From: Pseudoflavonifractor sp. MSJ-30
Lineage (GTDB): Bacteria; Bacillota; Clostridia; Oscillospirales; Oscillospiraceae
NCBI RefSeq assembly: GCF_018918045.1
Contig: NZ_JAHLPU010000048.1
Coordinates: forward strand, 1-64,000
Direction of reading: 5' to 3'
DNA: 64,000 nucleotides
Of the stretch, positions 33,948 through 43,910 are shown piece after piece; position 1 is the first letter of the stretch, and every line of letters begins with the position of its first letter. Position numbers and translations under genes: made by a program. The notes under the pieces were generated by a model. The model saw nothing but the letters and a program-made list of their open reading frames with translations. It searched no databases and was not told the origin of the DNA.

Positions 33948-34924
33948 CGGTCAGAGCCCTCCTTCTCAGGCAGCACAGCCTTGACTGCCGCAATGCCCAC
34001 CTCGATCATGCTGTCGTCCGGCTCATTGGTGGTAAAGTGCTGCATGAGCATGCCGGGCTTGGTGATTACTCTGGTAAAGCCGTTGTCATGGCGGCCCGCC
34101 CAGCGATTGATCTCATAGGTAACGCCTACCACCAGCGGCAGCAGCAGGAGCTTGAAAACAATCATCAGCAGCCGGTAGCCGAAGGTGCCCCGGATGGCAT
34201 TCAGCCCCGGAAAAACGGCCAGCAGCAGCGAAGATGCGATGGAAAAAATCAGAATGGAAATGACCATGACCACCAACAGGAAGCTGGTGCCGCAGCGGGG
34301 ATGGAACCGGGACATTCCCCGGATATTTTCCACGGTCAGGGGCAGCCCCGCCTCATAGCAACGGATGGTTTTATGCTCCGCGCCGTGGTAGGAGAAAACC
34401 CGCTTCATTTCCCCCATTTTGGAGATTAGAATCATATAACCCATAAAAATGGCCATACGAATGACGCCTTCCACCAGGTTCAGCAGAAGATTGCTTGTGA
34501 TTATCTTGTCAAAGAAAGACGCAATGGTCATGGGCAGCAGGAAAAACAGCAGCACCGACAGTCCAACGCCCATTGCCACCGCAATACCTACAATAGCCTT
34601 CTGGAATTTTTCACCACCCAGGGTCTTTTCCAGCCACTGGTCAAACTTGCTGGGCTCCTCCTGCTCTTCCTCCGGCACCAGCTCGGCAGAGCGCATCAGT
34701 GCCTTGACGCCCACTACCTGGGAATCAAAGAAGTTGAAAATGCCCCGGATAAAGGGTTTGCTTTTCCAGGACTCCGGCGGATTCACCTTCCGGTCACTGA
34801 CCTCCAATGTCAGGCCATCGGCTCCCCGGATGACAATGGCATCCTTCTCCGGTCCCCGCATAAGAATTCCCTCGATCAAGGCCTGGCCGCCGATGGAGGT
34901 TTTGAACTGTTCTTTTGTTTCCAT
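33941..34924 (-). CDS. DUF1385 membrane protein (YqhQ-like)
   Basis: 327 aa. N-terminal IGGQALIEGILMRGPEKDAI is the DUF1385 signature; four to five hydrophobic segments follow, with HGAEHKTIRCYE and RFHPRCGTSFL between them. Conserved in spore-forming Firmicutes and often adjacent to prmC/prfA; its molecular role is not settled. Overlaps prmC by 7 bp. Confidence 0.93.
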   Translation of the reverse strand: METKEQFKTSIGGQALIEGILMRGPEKDAIVIRGADGLTLEVSDRKVNPPESWKSKPFIRGIFNFFDSQVVGVKALMRSAELVPEEEQEEPSKFDQWLEKTLGGEKFQKAIVGIAVAMGVGLSVLLFFLLPMTIASFFDKIITSNLLLNLVEGVIRMAIFMGYMILISKMGEMKRVFSYHGAEHKTIRCYEAGLPLTVENIRGMSRFHPRCGTSFLLVVMVISILIFSIASSLLLAVFPGLNAIRGTFGYRLLMIVFKLLLLPLVVGVTYEINRWAGRHDNGFTRVITKPGMLMQHFTTNEPDDSMIEVGIAAVKAVLPEKEGSDRW

Positions 34925-35023
34925 GTGTTTCCTTTCCGCTGTGGGTTTTATTCATATTGCAATGGCCGCAACCTGCTGCCATACGACGCCCGCGGCTGGA
35001 CGTCTTCTCTCAGGAGAAGGCTC

Positions 35024-36448
35024 TTATTCCTGGGATGCGGGCAGGGCGATGGTCACCAGGGTTCCGCCGCCCTCGGCGTTCTCCAAGGTCAGGGTACCGC
35101 CGTGGAGCTGAACAATCTCATCGCAGACAGCCAGACCAATGCCGGTTCCCCGGGCCTTGGAGCTGCCCTTGTAGAATTTCTTTTTCACCAGCGGCAGCTC
35201 ATCCTCAGGAATGCCGGGGCCGTGGTCCCGAATGCGGACAATGACCTGATCATTCTCATAGGCAATGCTGGCTTCGATTTTCTTGCCATCCTTGCCATGC
35301 TTGGCGGCGTTATCCAAAATGTTCAGGAACACCTGCCGCAAACGCTTGGGGTCACAGGGGATTTCAGGAATCTCCTCGTCATTTTCCAGATATTCCAGAG
35401 TGATGCCATCCTGTGCCAATCGGCTGCCGTACATGAAGATGGTGTCCTCAAACTCTCCGCGAATATCCGTTTGCTCCACATTCAAGGTCATGCGGCCGTC
35501 CTGAAGTCTCGTAAAGTCCAGCAGTTCCATGACCATTTCCGTCAGGCGCTTGGCCTCGGAAGAGATGATCTTCAGGCCCTGTGCCGTATCGGCATCCAGC
35601 GATTCGTCCGCAAGCAATGTCTCACTCCAGCCGTTGATGACAGTCAGAGGCGTCCGCAGTTCATGGGAAAGCTGGGAGATGAACTCCGCCTGCATCTTCT
35701 CGTTCTGACTGATCTTCACGGACATCTCGTTGATGGTCTCCGCCAGATCGGCAATCTCGTCATTGTATTTTGTCTTGATCTGTGCGCCGTAGCTTCCGTT
35801 GGCAATGCGCTTTGCCTTTTCCGTAATCTGCTCCACAGGCAGCATGACGGAACGGATGAAGAAGCTGCTGAACAGCAGCACCACCACCAATGCCGCCGCC
35901 AGCACAGTGACGCTGATAAAGGCAATGCTGACAATCTCCCGGTCCATAACAGAGGTAGAAGTCACATACCGCAGCACACCGATTACCTGGCCGTTGCTGT
36001 AGATCATGGGGCTGCTCACCGCCATGATCCGCTCCCCGGTGTCCGGGTCCCGCCCCACGAAGGGTTGGATGGTGCGGGTAGACACCGCCTCCGCAATCTC
36101 CGGCGTTCTGGGAGACACCGCCGCCCAGCTGCCATAGGAGGAAGCCACAATCTTCCCCCACTGGTCGATGAACTGCAGCTCCAAAGCGTCGCCGTTTTCA
36201 AAGGTCTCGGCATAGGTGATGCAGGACTGATAAAAGGTATCATAGTCCTGACCGATATACTCCTTGAAAAACTCCGTCGTACTGCGGGCACGGTTTTGCA
36301 GATCCGCGTCCATATTCCGGTAGCAGTAGGCCGCATAGGATGCGGTAATGGCTGCCACACATACCAGGCCCACCGCCACAATGACCAGCGTAATATTTGT
36401 CAGCCAGCGCTTATGAAGGTTTCCGATTTTTTTGAGTTCCAGTTTCAT
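35024..36448 (-). CDS. Sensor histidine kinase
   Basis: 474 aa: membrane helix (LTNITLVIVAVGLVCVAAITASYAAY), an extracellular sensor of about 130 residues containing PFVGRDPDTGERIMAVSSPM, a second helix, HAMP, HisKA with SHELRTPLTVINGW (phospho-His), and HATPase with NILDNAAKHG, DHGPGIPED and GTGIGLAVCDEI. Phosphorylates the response regulator encoded 6 bp upstream. The ligand is unknown. Confidence 0.93.
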   Translation of the reverse strand: MKLELKKIGNLHKRWLTNITLVIVAVGLVCVAAITASYAAYCYRNMDADLQNRARSTTEFFKEYIGQDYDTFYQSCITYAETFENGDALELQFIDQWGKIVASSYGSWAAVSPRTPEIAEAVSTRTIQPFVGRDPDTGERIMAVSSPMIYSNGQVIGVLRYVTSTSVMDREIVSIAFISVTVLAAALVVVLLFSSFFIRSVMLPVEQITEKAKRIANGSYGAQIKTKYNDEIADLAETINEMSVKISQNEKMQAEFISQLSHELRTPLTVINGWSETLLADESLDADTAQGLKIISSEAKRLTEMVMELLDFTRLQDGRMTLNVEQTDIRGEFEDTIFMYGSRLAQDGITLEYLENDEEIPEIPCDPKRLRQVFLNILDNAAKHGKDGKKIEASIAYENDQVIVRIRDHGPGIPEDELPLVKKKFYKGSSKARGTGIGLAVCDEIVQLHGGTLTLENAEGGGTLVTIALPASQE

Positions 36449-36454
36449 GCCGGG

Positions 36455-37141
36455 TTACGCGCCCCACTTATAGCCCAGACCCCAGACCGTAGTGATATAG
36501 GTGGGATTGGCCGTATCGTCCTCGATTTTAATGCGAAGACGGCGGATATTCACGTCCACGATCTTCAATTCCCCCTCATAGTCCTTGCCCCAAACGGCGG
36601 AAAGAATGTCCTCCCGGGACAGGGCTCTGCCTGGATTCTGCATAAACAGCTTCAAAATGGCATACTCCACCTGGGTCAGGCGAATGCGCTCCCCGTTCTT
36701 TTCCAGAGTATGGTTCCGGGTATTCATGGCAAAGGGGCCCTGGGTCAACAGCTCGGGACTGGCCGTGCTGTCACCGCCGATGCGGCGGTAGAGGGCATCG
36801 ATCCGGGCAGTCAGCTCCGCCGGGGAGAAGGGCTTCGTCACATAGTCGTCCGCGCCGGTCATCAGGCCCGTGACCTTGTCCATTTCCTGGGTGCGGGCAG
36901 TGAGCATAATGATACCCATCTGCTTGTTGGTGGCGCGGATCCGGCGGCAGACCTCGAAGCCGTCGATATCCGGCAACATGATATCCAGAATGGCCACACC
37001 GATATCCGGATTCTCGGAAAGCCGGTCCAGAGCCTCCTGACCGGTGCCTGCCTCGATCACATCATAGCCCGCCCGGCGCAGATTGATGACCACAAAGCTG
37101 CGGATATTCACTTCATCTTCCAGAATTAGTACCTTTTTCAT
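36455..37141 (-). CDS. OmpR/PhoB-family response regulator
   Basis: 228 aa. Receiver domain with acidic pocket EDE (residues 8-10), phosphoacceptor Asp in VAILDIMLPDIDG, Lys in DDYVTKPFSPAEL; C-terminal winged helix LTQVEYAILKLFMQNPGRALSREDILSAVWG. Partner of the kinase immediately downstream; follows the lipoprotein gene by 3 bp. Confidence 0.95.
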   Translation of the reverse strand: MKKVLILEDEVNIRSFVVINLRRAGYDVIEAGTGQEALDRLSENPDIGVAILDIMLPDIDGFEVCRRIRATNKQMGIIMLTARTQEMDKVTGLMTGADDYVTKPFSPAELTARIDALYRRIGGDSTASPELLTQGPFAMNTRNHTLEKNGERIRLTQVEYAILKLFMQNPGRALSREDILSAVWGKDYEGELKIVDVNIRRLRIKIEDDTANPTYITTVWGLGYKWGA

Positions 37142-37144
37142 TTC

Positions 37145-38470
37145 TTATCCTTCCTGTTTCCAATCCACGCCGATCAGGCTGAAATCCTGGGTCAAAGACT
37201 CCTGGGTAATGCCGTAGACTCCGGAACCGACCTCCAGCTTTCCGGCAAAAACCACATTTTCGCCCCGGTACAGCGGGAAGCGGTTATTTTCTGTAGCCAG
37301 TTCCTCCCGCTCCTTTCCCGTAAAGGAATAGACGGTGAAGAGCGGGACAGCCCCCTCGTTGGTCTCATCCCATATGTAGAAGGTATAGCCGCTTCCGTTC
37401 TTGGAGACCGCCAGGCGCTCAGCCGTCATGCTGTCCAGATTCAGCCGCAGATACCAGCCCCCATCCACATTGTGGAAGGTAAAGAGTTTTTTGATCTCGT
37501 AGCCCTCCGAATCGATGGAATACCAGTAGACCAGCTGCTGGCGTTTGCCGTCCGTCTGGCCCGGAGCCGCCCGGAGGTCCATCAGGTTCGGAAGCTCCAT
37601 TACGCCGTCGCCGTCAATATCATCCATGTAGAGGAAGTAATTGCGCAGGGTCCGCACACTGTAGGCCAGCTTATTGCCGCTGTTCAGATTGATCAGTTCC
37701 CCATCCTTCACGGTCAGCACATCGGTGACGATGGCACTGTCGTTCATGGAACTGGAGATATAGAGAGCAGTTTCTCCGCTTTGCAGACGGCTGACCTTTG
37801 TACGCTTCACCTGCTCAATGCGCTGGGACAGCCGAATCTCTCTGGAGCGCACCATGGCGTCATTTTCGTAGGTATAGAGTACAGCGGTACCGGCAGAGAC
37901 ATCCGTCTCCCCTTCCCGCAGCACCAGCAGGTCCGCCTTGCCGTCGGAATCCATATCCGTGGTATAAAACTTGGCATAGATGGTATTAATCAGCTGGTTG
38001 CTCTGGCCGTCCGCAAAGGAAAACACCGCCGCGATCCGCATCATCTGGTCGCTGAGTCTGCGGCCTACCACCAGCTCGCTGCCGGGACGGCCGTCCACAT
38101 CCACATAGTCCACCTGTTCAAAGGCAGAGCCGTTCATCTGCAGCATTTCCAGCAGAACATATTTCCCGTTGTCCGTTTCGTGGAAAATCAAAATTTTCAA
38201 AGGCTTCTCGGAATTGCCCCGGGCAAACACCAGATATTCCTGCTTGCCGTCGCCGTCCAGATCCGCGCTCTGGACCATCTGCTGGTTGTCTCCATAGGAG
38301 GGCGAGGCAAATTCCAGTCCGTCCATGGCCTGCTCAATGGTATTCTGCAAAATGGTATACTCCTCTGTCCTGCGGGGGATGCAGTACATCTGATCTACCG
38401 TTCGGAAACCGCAGCCGGTAAGAAGCGACGCCAGCAGCACAAGTCCTATGGCAAAAAATTTCTTTTTCAA
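37145..38470 (-). CDS. Lipoprotein with Asp-rich repeat loops, in a two-component operon
   Basis: 441 aa from a TTG at 38470 with GGGGAG 8 bp upstream, which gives a clean lipoprotein signal (KKKFFAIGLVLLASLLTGCG, lipobox LTGC). The mature part contains several DxDxDG-type loops (DLDGDGKQEYLVFARG, DMDSDGKADLLVL, DIDGDGVMELPNL), resembling FG-GAP/VCBS beta-propeller blades. First gene of the operon with the response regulator and kinase, so it may bind the signal at the outer membrane face. This role is inferred. Confidence 0.82.
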   Translation of the reverse strand: MKKKFFAIGLVLLASLLTGCGFRTVDQMYCIPRRTEEYTILQNTIEQAMDGLEFASPSYGDNQQMVQSADLDGDGKQEYLVFARGNSEKPLKILIFHETDNGKYVLLEMLQMNGSAFEQVDYVDVDGRPGSELVVGRRLSDQMMRIAAVFSFADGQSNQLINTIYAKFYTTDMDSDGKADLLVLREGETDVSAGTAVLYTYENDAMVRSREIRLSQRIEQVKRTKVSRLQSGETALYISSSMNDSAIVTDVLTVKDGELINLNSGNKLAYSVRTLRNYFLYMDDIDGDGVMELPNLMDLRAAPGQTDGKRQQLVYWYSIDSEGYEIKKLFTFHNVDGGWYLRLNLDSMTAERLAVSKNGSGYTFYIWDETNEGAVPLFTVYSFTGKEREELATENNRFPLYRGENVVFAGKLEVGSGVYGITQESLTQDFSLIGVDWKQEG

Positions 38471-38534
38471 GGCATCAACTCCCCAAACTGTCAGATTTCT
38501 TTTTATTATAACACATTCATTTGAAAATGAAAAG

Positions 38535-41500
38535 CTATTTGAGCACAACATTCCCGTCTCCCAGGACATTTTTCAGCTCCCGCAGCATGTTTTCCCGGAA
38601 ATCACAGGTGGTGCCCCGGCGGGCCCGGGTATCCTCAAAGAACAAAACCGTCTTCTGGGTGCCCGGGAACATGTTGAGGATGGCCTTGATCTTGGGATAG
38701 AGCTTCCCCTGCTCCCCCGGCAGCCGCAGATACAATGTCTGGGGCATCTGAGGCCGAGGGGCCTCCTGTGGTCTCCCGGCGGCATAGTCGGAAATGGGCC
38801 GCACACGGTTTATCAGGATCTGCGGGTCCTTATCGTCCCGCAGGGAGAGCCTGCCTGTGACAACAACGGCGGAATTCTCCCGGATATAGCCGCCGTACTG
38901 GCCCAGAACACTGGCGAAGGCCAGCATTTCAATAGAAGCCGTATCGTCCTCCATGGTCACATAGGCCATCACGGAATTGTTCCGGGTTGTCTTGGTCTTC
39001 ACTGTTTGAATGATGCCCGCCACGGAGACAATCTGGTCATCCTGAAAGCGCTTCTCCTCGTCCATCAAATCGCCAATGGGAAGCACATGGGTGTTTTTCA
39101 GCAGCTTGCGGTAGTCGTCCATGGGGTGACCGGAGAGATAAATGCCTGTGGTCTCCTTCTCCATGGCCATGAGCTCCGCCCGGCTGTATTCTTCTTTATG
39201 GGGAATGTCCATTTTGCTGGGGCCCTCGTCCTCCAGCATAGCGAACAGGCCCATCTGTCCCTCCAGATTCTGCTTGCGGCTGGCGGCGATGGAATCCATC
39301 ATGGCTTCATAGACCCCGATCAGTTCGCTTCTGTGACAGCCGAAGCCGTCCATAGCGCCGCAGCGAATCAGATTCTCAACCGCCCGCTTGTTCAGCTCGC
39401 CCTCGTCCATCCGCTCCAGAAAATCCTGCATGGAGCGGAAGGGGCCACCTTCCCGGCGCTTTGCCGCCATACTGCGGATCAGGCCTCTGCCGATGTTCTT
39501 CACCGCGCCCAGACCAAAGCGGATGCCGCCCTCCTCCACAGAGAAATGATCCTCGGAGTGGTTGATATCCGGCGGCAGCAACGCGATACCCAGTTCCTTG
39601 CACTCGGCAATGTAGGCAGAGATCTTCACGGCGGAATCCAGCACGGAGGTCATCAGCGCCGCCATATACTGCCTGGGATAGTGGCATTTCAGATAAGCCG
39701 TCTGATAGGACACCACCGCGTAACACACGGCATGGGACTTGTTGAAAGCGTAGTTGGCAAAATCGACGATTTCGTCGTAGATAGACTGGGCCGCCGCCTC
39801 ACTGACGCCCTTGGCAATGGCACCGGAGATCCCCTGGTCTTTGTCGCCATAGACGAAAACTTTTCGCTCCGCTTCAATGACCTTCAGCTTTTTCTTGGAA
39901 ATGGCCCGGCGAATATTATCCGCCTGCCCCATGGTGTAGCCTCCCAGAGTCCGGAAAATCTCAATGACCTGCTCCTGGTAGACGATGCAGCCGTAGGTCA
40001 CCCGCAGGATGGGCTCCAGCAGCGGCGTTTTATAGGTCACTTTGGAGGGATCCAGCTTGTTGGCAACAAATCTGGGAATGGAATCCATAGGGCCGGGTCG
40101 GTACAGCGCCACGATAGCCGTGATGTCTTCGATGGAACTGGGTTTCATGCTGATGCAAACGCCGGTCATACCGGCAGACTCCATTTGGAACACGCCGGAG
40201 GTCTTTCCCTCGGAGAGCATCCGGAAGGTCTCCGGGTCGTTGTCCGGAATCCGGTCAATGCGGAACGCCGGCTCCTTCTGCTGGATCTGCTGTTCCGCGT
40301 CCTGGATCACCGTCAGGTTCCGCAATCCCAGAAAATCCATTTTCAGAAGGCCCAGTTCCTCAATGGTGGTCATGGTATACTGGGTAACAATGGTATCATC
40401 GTTTTTGGAAAGCGGCACATAGCTGCACACGGGGTCTGCCGTAATCACCACGCCCGCGGCGTGGGTGGAGGAATTGCGGGGCATTCCCTCCAGGCGCATA
40501 GCGGTATCGATGAGCTTTTTGACCCGTTCATCCCCATTGTACATCTCCCGGAACTTGGGAGACTCCTCCAAAGCGGATTTCAGCGTCACATGGGGGCCAG
40601 CGGGCACCAGTTTTGCCACCACATCCGTCTCGGCAAAGGTGAAGTTCAGGGCACGGCCCACATCCCGGATGGCGCCCCGGGCAGCCATGGTGCCAAAGGT
40701 CACGATCTGGGCTACATGATCCGCGCCGTACTTCCGGTACACATAGTCAATGACCTCACCCCGGCGCTCCTGACAGAAGTCCGTGTCAAAATCAGGCATA
40801 CTGACCCGCTCCGGATTCAGGAAGCGCTCGAAGATCAGGCCGTACTTCATAGGATCCACTTCCGTAATGTGAATGCAGTATGCCACAATGGAGCCGGCGC
40901 CGGAGCCACGGCCGGGGCCCACGGGAATGCCCGCACTCTTGGCATAGTGGATAAAGTCCCAGACGATCAGATAATAGTTTACATACCCCATGGAGCTGAT
41001 GACCTTGATCTCGTACTCCATGCGTTCCCGATATTCCTCAGGCGCGTCCGGGTAGCGCTCCTGAAAGCCCTCATAGCAGAGCTTCCGGAAGTACTCCTCG
41101 TTGGTATAGCCCTCCGGCACGGGATAGGCCGGCAAATGGTACTCATGGAAGGTAAACTCCACATTACAACGCTCGGCAATTTTGACTGTATTTTCAAAAG
41201 CCTCGTCGCAGCCGGGGAACAGACTGCGCAGCTCCTCTTCGCTTTTCAGGTAGAATTCCTGGGTCTCGAACCGCATTCGGTTGATATCGTCCACGGATTT
41301 CCCCGTCTGGATGCACAGCAGCACATCCTGAATATCCGCGTCCTCTTTGCGCAGATAGTGGGCATCGTTGGTGATGACCATGGGCAGCCCTGTTTCCCGG
41401 GCCAGACGCTGAATGCCCTGGTTCACGGGGCGCTGGGCGGCAATGCCGTGGTCCTGCATCTCCAGATAGAAATTGTCCTGCCCGAATATCCGGGACAGCT

Positions 41501-41978
41501 CCAGAGCTGTTGCTCTGGCCTTGTCATAGTCCTCGTTCATCAAAGCCTGGGGAATGGCCCCCGCAAGGCAGGCGGACAGGGCGATCAATCCCTCATGGTG
41601 GGCTTCCAGCAACTCCAGATCCACCCGGGGTTTCCCGTAAAAGCCATGCAGAAAGGCCTCCGACACCAGATAGCAGAGGTTTTCATAGCCCGTTCTGTCC
41701 TTGCAGAGCAGAACCAGATGGTAGGGGTCGTTGTCCAGACCGTGGACACGATCCGTCATTTTCCGGCGCGCCACATAGACCTCGCAGCCGATAATCGGCT
41801 TGACGCCCGCTGCCTTGGCCGCTTTATAGAAATCGATACAGCCGTACATGACGCCGTGATCCGTCAGGGCAATGGCCGTCTGCCCAAGCTCCTTGACCCG
41901 GTCCATCATGCTGTCAATGCGGCAGGCGCCGTCCAGAAGGCTGTACTCGCTATGGACATGCAGATGTGCAAAACTCAT
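38535..41978 (-). CDS. dnaE: DNA polymerase III subunit alpha
   Basis: 1147 aa. N-terminal PHP domain (HLHVHSEYSLLDGACRI), palm catalytic region with PDFDTDFCQERRGEVIDYVYRKYG, thumb and fingers (GSGAGSIVAYCIHITEVDPM), HhH and an OB-fold near the C-terminus (VSVAGIIQTVKTK). The DnaE1-type polymerase. Starts in the last 4 bp of whiA. Two large plus-strand frames over this gene are shadows. Confidence 0.97.
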   Translation of the reverse strand: MSFAHLHVHSEYSLLDGACRIDSMMDRVKELGQTAIALTDHGVMYGCIDFYKAAKAAGVKPIIGCEVYVARRKMTDRVHGLDNDPYHLVLLCKDRTGYENLCYLVSEAFLHGFYGKPRVDLELLEAHHEGLIALSACLAGAIPQALMNEDYDKARATALELSRIFGQDNFYLEMQDHGIAAQRPVNQGIQRLARETGLPMVITNDAHYLRKEDADIQDVLLCIQTGKSVDDINRMRFETQEFYLKSEEELRSLFPGCDEAFENTVKIAERCNVEFTFHEYHLPAYPVPEGYTNEEYFRKLCYEGFQERYPDAPEEYRERMEYEIKVISSMGYVNYYLIVWDFIHYAKSAGIPVGPGRGSGAGSIVAYCIHITEVDPMKYGLIFERFLNPERVSMPDFDTDFCQERRGEVIDYVYRKYGADHVAQIVTFGTMAARGAIRDVGRALNFTFAETDVVAKLVPAGPHVTLKSALEESPKFREMYNGDERVKKLIDTAMRLEGMPRNSSTHAAGVVITADPVCSYVPLSKNDDTIVTQYTMTTIEELGLLKMDFLGLRNLTVIQDAEQQIQQKEPAFRIDRIPDNDPETFRMLSEGKTSGVFQMESAGMTGVCISMKPSSIEDITAIVALYRPGPMDSIPRFVANKLDPSKVTYKTPLLEPILRVTYGCIVYQEQVIEIFRTLGGYTMGQADNIRRAISKKKLKVIEAERKVFVYGDKDQGISGAIAKGVSEAAAQSIYDEIVDFANYAFNKSHAVCYAVVSYQTAYLKCHYPRQYMAALMTSVLDSAVKISAYIAECKELGIALLPPDINHSEDHFSVEEGGIRFGLGAVKNIGRGLIRSMAAKRREGGPFRSMQDFLERMDEGELNKRAVENLIRCGAMDGFGCHRSELIGVYEAMMDSIAASRKQNLEGQMGLFAMLEDEGPSKMDIPHKEEYSRAELMAMEKETTGIYLSGHPMDDYRKLLKNTHVLPIGDLMDEEKRFQDDQIVSVAGIIQTVKTKTTRNNSVMAYVTMEDDTASIEMLAFASVLGQYGGYIRENSAVVVTGRLSLRDDKDPQILINRVRPISDYAAGRPQEAPRPQMPQTLYLRLPGEQGKLYPKIKAILNMFPGTQKTVLFFEDTRARRGTTCDFRENMLRELKNVLGDGNVVLK

Positions 41979-42886
41979 TGTGCCGCCTCCTTTGCCATGG
42001 CAACAATGCGCTGCAGACGGTGGTTCATGGCTGGCTTGGTGATAGGCGGCTCCATCATTGCCGCCAGTTCGGAAAGGGATGCCTCCGGGTTCTCTTCCCG
42101 GGCCCTGGCCGCCTGAGCAATCTTCTGGGGCAGCTTTTCCAGCTCTCCCCGCTCCCGCAAAACGCGAATGGCGCTGAGCTGCTCCTGAGCCGCCTCCACC
42201 ACCTTGGAGGTATTGGCGTCGTCACAGTTGCAGCAGCGGTTGACCTGGTTGTTAAGCTCCTTTTCCAACTTCGCCTCCATAATGCCCATGGAGGCGACGG
42301 GAGCGCCCAAAAAGGTGAGAAAATCGGAGATCAGGTCGCTTTGCTTGAGATAGAGTACCTGCGCTCCCGCACGGGAGGCGGTTTTGGGCGAAAAGCCCAC
42401 GGTCTCATGGAGCAGAGTATAGCATTCCCGGGCCACGCTCTTGTGTGTAGTGGTGAACTCCAGATGGTACGCCTTGGCGGGACTGGTCACACTGCCGCCC
42501 GCCAGAAAGGCCCCCCGCAGAAAGGCTGCTTTGCAGCAGTCCTCCTCCACTACGGGCAGATTGATATGCAGGGACAGGGTGTCCCCTCTGGTAAAGCCGA
42601 AGGCATCCATAATGGCGGCGATTTTGTTTGGGGCGGTGATCTGGAATACCAGCTTCCCGGTGCCCCCATCCTCCGGCAGCTGGTCAAAGCTCACGCCGAA
42701 AGCCTTGCGGAAGAGCCTGGGCAGCAGCTTTCCGAAGTCCTGGCTCTCCGTAATGATCTTGATCTGTGTGTCCTGAAAGCAATTGCAAAAGAGCAGAATG
42801 CCGAAGCATTCCGCCAGGGCGCAGCAGGTATTCTGAGGATATTCCCGGCAGATCTCCGCCTTGGCGGATGCGGAAAAGGATTGCAT
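41975..42886 (-). CDS. whiA: Sporulation/cell-division regulator WhiA
   Basis: 303 aa from the ATG at 42886; an upstream start at 42910 lacks a good site. N-terminal LAGLIDADG-like domain (FLRGAFLAGGSVTSPAKAYHLEF), then a C-terminal HTH (ASLSELAAMMEPPITKPAMNHRLQRIV). In Firmicutes WhiA affects division and chromosome segregation. Sits between murB (17 bp) and dnaE (overlapping). Confidence 0.94.
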   Translation of the reverse strand: MQSFSASAKAEICREYPQNTCCALAECFGILLFCNCFQDTQIKIITESQDFGKLLPRLFRKAFGVSFDQLPEDGGTGKLVFQITAPNKIAAIMDAFGFTRGDTLSLHINLPVVEEDCCKAAFLRGAFLAGGSVTSPAKAYHLEFTTTHKSVARECYTLLHETVGFSPKTASRAGAQVLYLKQSDLISDFLTFLGAPVASMGIMEAKLEKELNNQVNRCCNCDDANTSKVVEAAQEQLSAIRVLRERGELEKLPQKIAQAARAREENPEASLSELAAMMEPPITKPAMNHRLQRIVAMAKEAAQ

Positions 42887-42903
42887 GGCTTCCCTTCTTT
42901 CTT

Positions 42904-43815
42904 TTACCAAACACGAACCTCCGGTTCCAGCTGAATGCCGGATTTCTCTTTTACGATACGTGCCACGTCCGCAAGCAGCCGCTTGACCTGTTCCGCCGTG
43001 GCATTGCCTAAATTCACGGCAAAGCCCGCGTGCTTTTCGGAAATGGCGGCGTCTCCCACCCTGTAGCCCCGAAGTCCCGCCTCATCGATAAGCGCGGCGG
43101 CATAGCCCTGGCTGGGACGCTTGAAGGCAGATCCGGCGCTGGGATAGTTCAGAGGCTGAGAGGCAGACCGCTTGGCCTGCAGCTCCTTCATACGCTGCCG
43201 GATCTGCTCCGGATCCCCCGGCGTCAGCTCCAGCAACGCGCTGAGCACAATATCCCCGGTCTCCTCCAGGCAGCTATGGCGATAGGAGAAGGCCATCTCC
43301 TCCCGGGTTCGGGTATAGCGGACACCGGTACTTGTCATCAGCTCCGCCTCCACGCAGACCCGGGCGATCTCGCCGCCGTAGGCCCCGGCGTTCATATACA
43401 CACCGCCGCCGATGGTACCCGGAATGCCATGGGCGAATTCCAGACCGCTGAGTCCCTCCTTCGCCGCAAACATGGCGCAGCGGGTCATGGTCACACCCGC
43501 CATGACTCGAATATGGGTCTCGTCCACCCGCTCCATGCCGTCCAGGCAGTCCTTCAGGCAGATGGCAAGGCCGGGAAGGCCCTCGTCCGGCGCCAATACG
43601 TTGGTTCCTGCGCCAAGGATAACCGGTTTACGGTCCAATAAAGCGGACTTATTCAAAAGCTCGGAAAGTTCCTCTCCGTTTTTGGGAAAAGCCATCACTT
43701 CCGCCGGGCCTCCGATGCGGAAGGAGGTATGCTTTGCCAGGCTTTCGCCGAAGCTCAGAGATATTTCCGGGAAAAAGGCAGCGGTTTTCCGCTGAAAATC
43801 GGTCAATTCAGTCAT
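42904..43815 (-). CDS. murB: UDP-N-acetylenolpyruvoylglucosamine reductase
   Basis: 303 aa from the ATG at 43815 with GGAGG; the frame upstream of it is not coding. FAD-binding SFRIGGPAEVMAFP, VILGAGTNVLAPDEG, and the catalytic region GIPGTIGGGVYMNAGAYGGE, NYPSAGSAFKRP and the C-terminal Glu (QLEPEVRVW). Completes UDP-MurNAc synthesis with NADPH. First of murB-whiA-dnaE. Confidence 0.96.
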   Translation of the reverse strand: MTELTDFQRKTAAFFPEISLSFGESLAKHTSFRIGGPAEVMAFPKNGEELSELLNKSALLDRKPVILGAGTNVLAPDEGLPGLAICLKDCLDGMERVDETHIRVMAGVTMTRCAMFAAKEGLSGLEFAHGIPGTIGGGVYMNAGAYGGEIARVCVEAELMTSTGVRYTRTREEMAFSYRHSCLEETGDIVLSALLELTPGDPEQIRQRMKELQAKRSASQPLNYPSAGSAFKRPSQGYAAALIDEAGLRGYRVGDAAISEKHAGFAVNLGNATAEQVKRLLADVARIVKEKSGIQLEPEVRVW

Positions 43816-43880
43816 AAACGCCTCCGGGTGTATGAATCCAGAATAGTATACCACACCCGGGGCGATTATGCAACGAAAAA

Positions 43881-43901
43881 TCCCGGGGCACTGCCCCGGG
43901 A
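43881..43901 (-). terminator. Terminator of the xpaC-telA transcript
   Basis: TCCCGGGGCA / TGCCCCGGGA around a single-nucleotide centre, with TTTTTCG on the minus strand, 10 bp after telA. Confidence 0.85.
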
Positions 43902-43910
43902 TATGTGAAC

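Noticed and set aside
38448-42116. 1222-codon open frame on the plus strand
   Set aside because: It is antisense to dnaE, has no ribosome site, and its translation is a His/Gly/Leu-rich low-complexity shadow.
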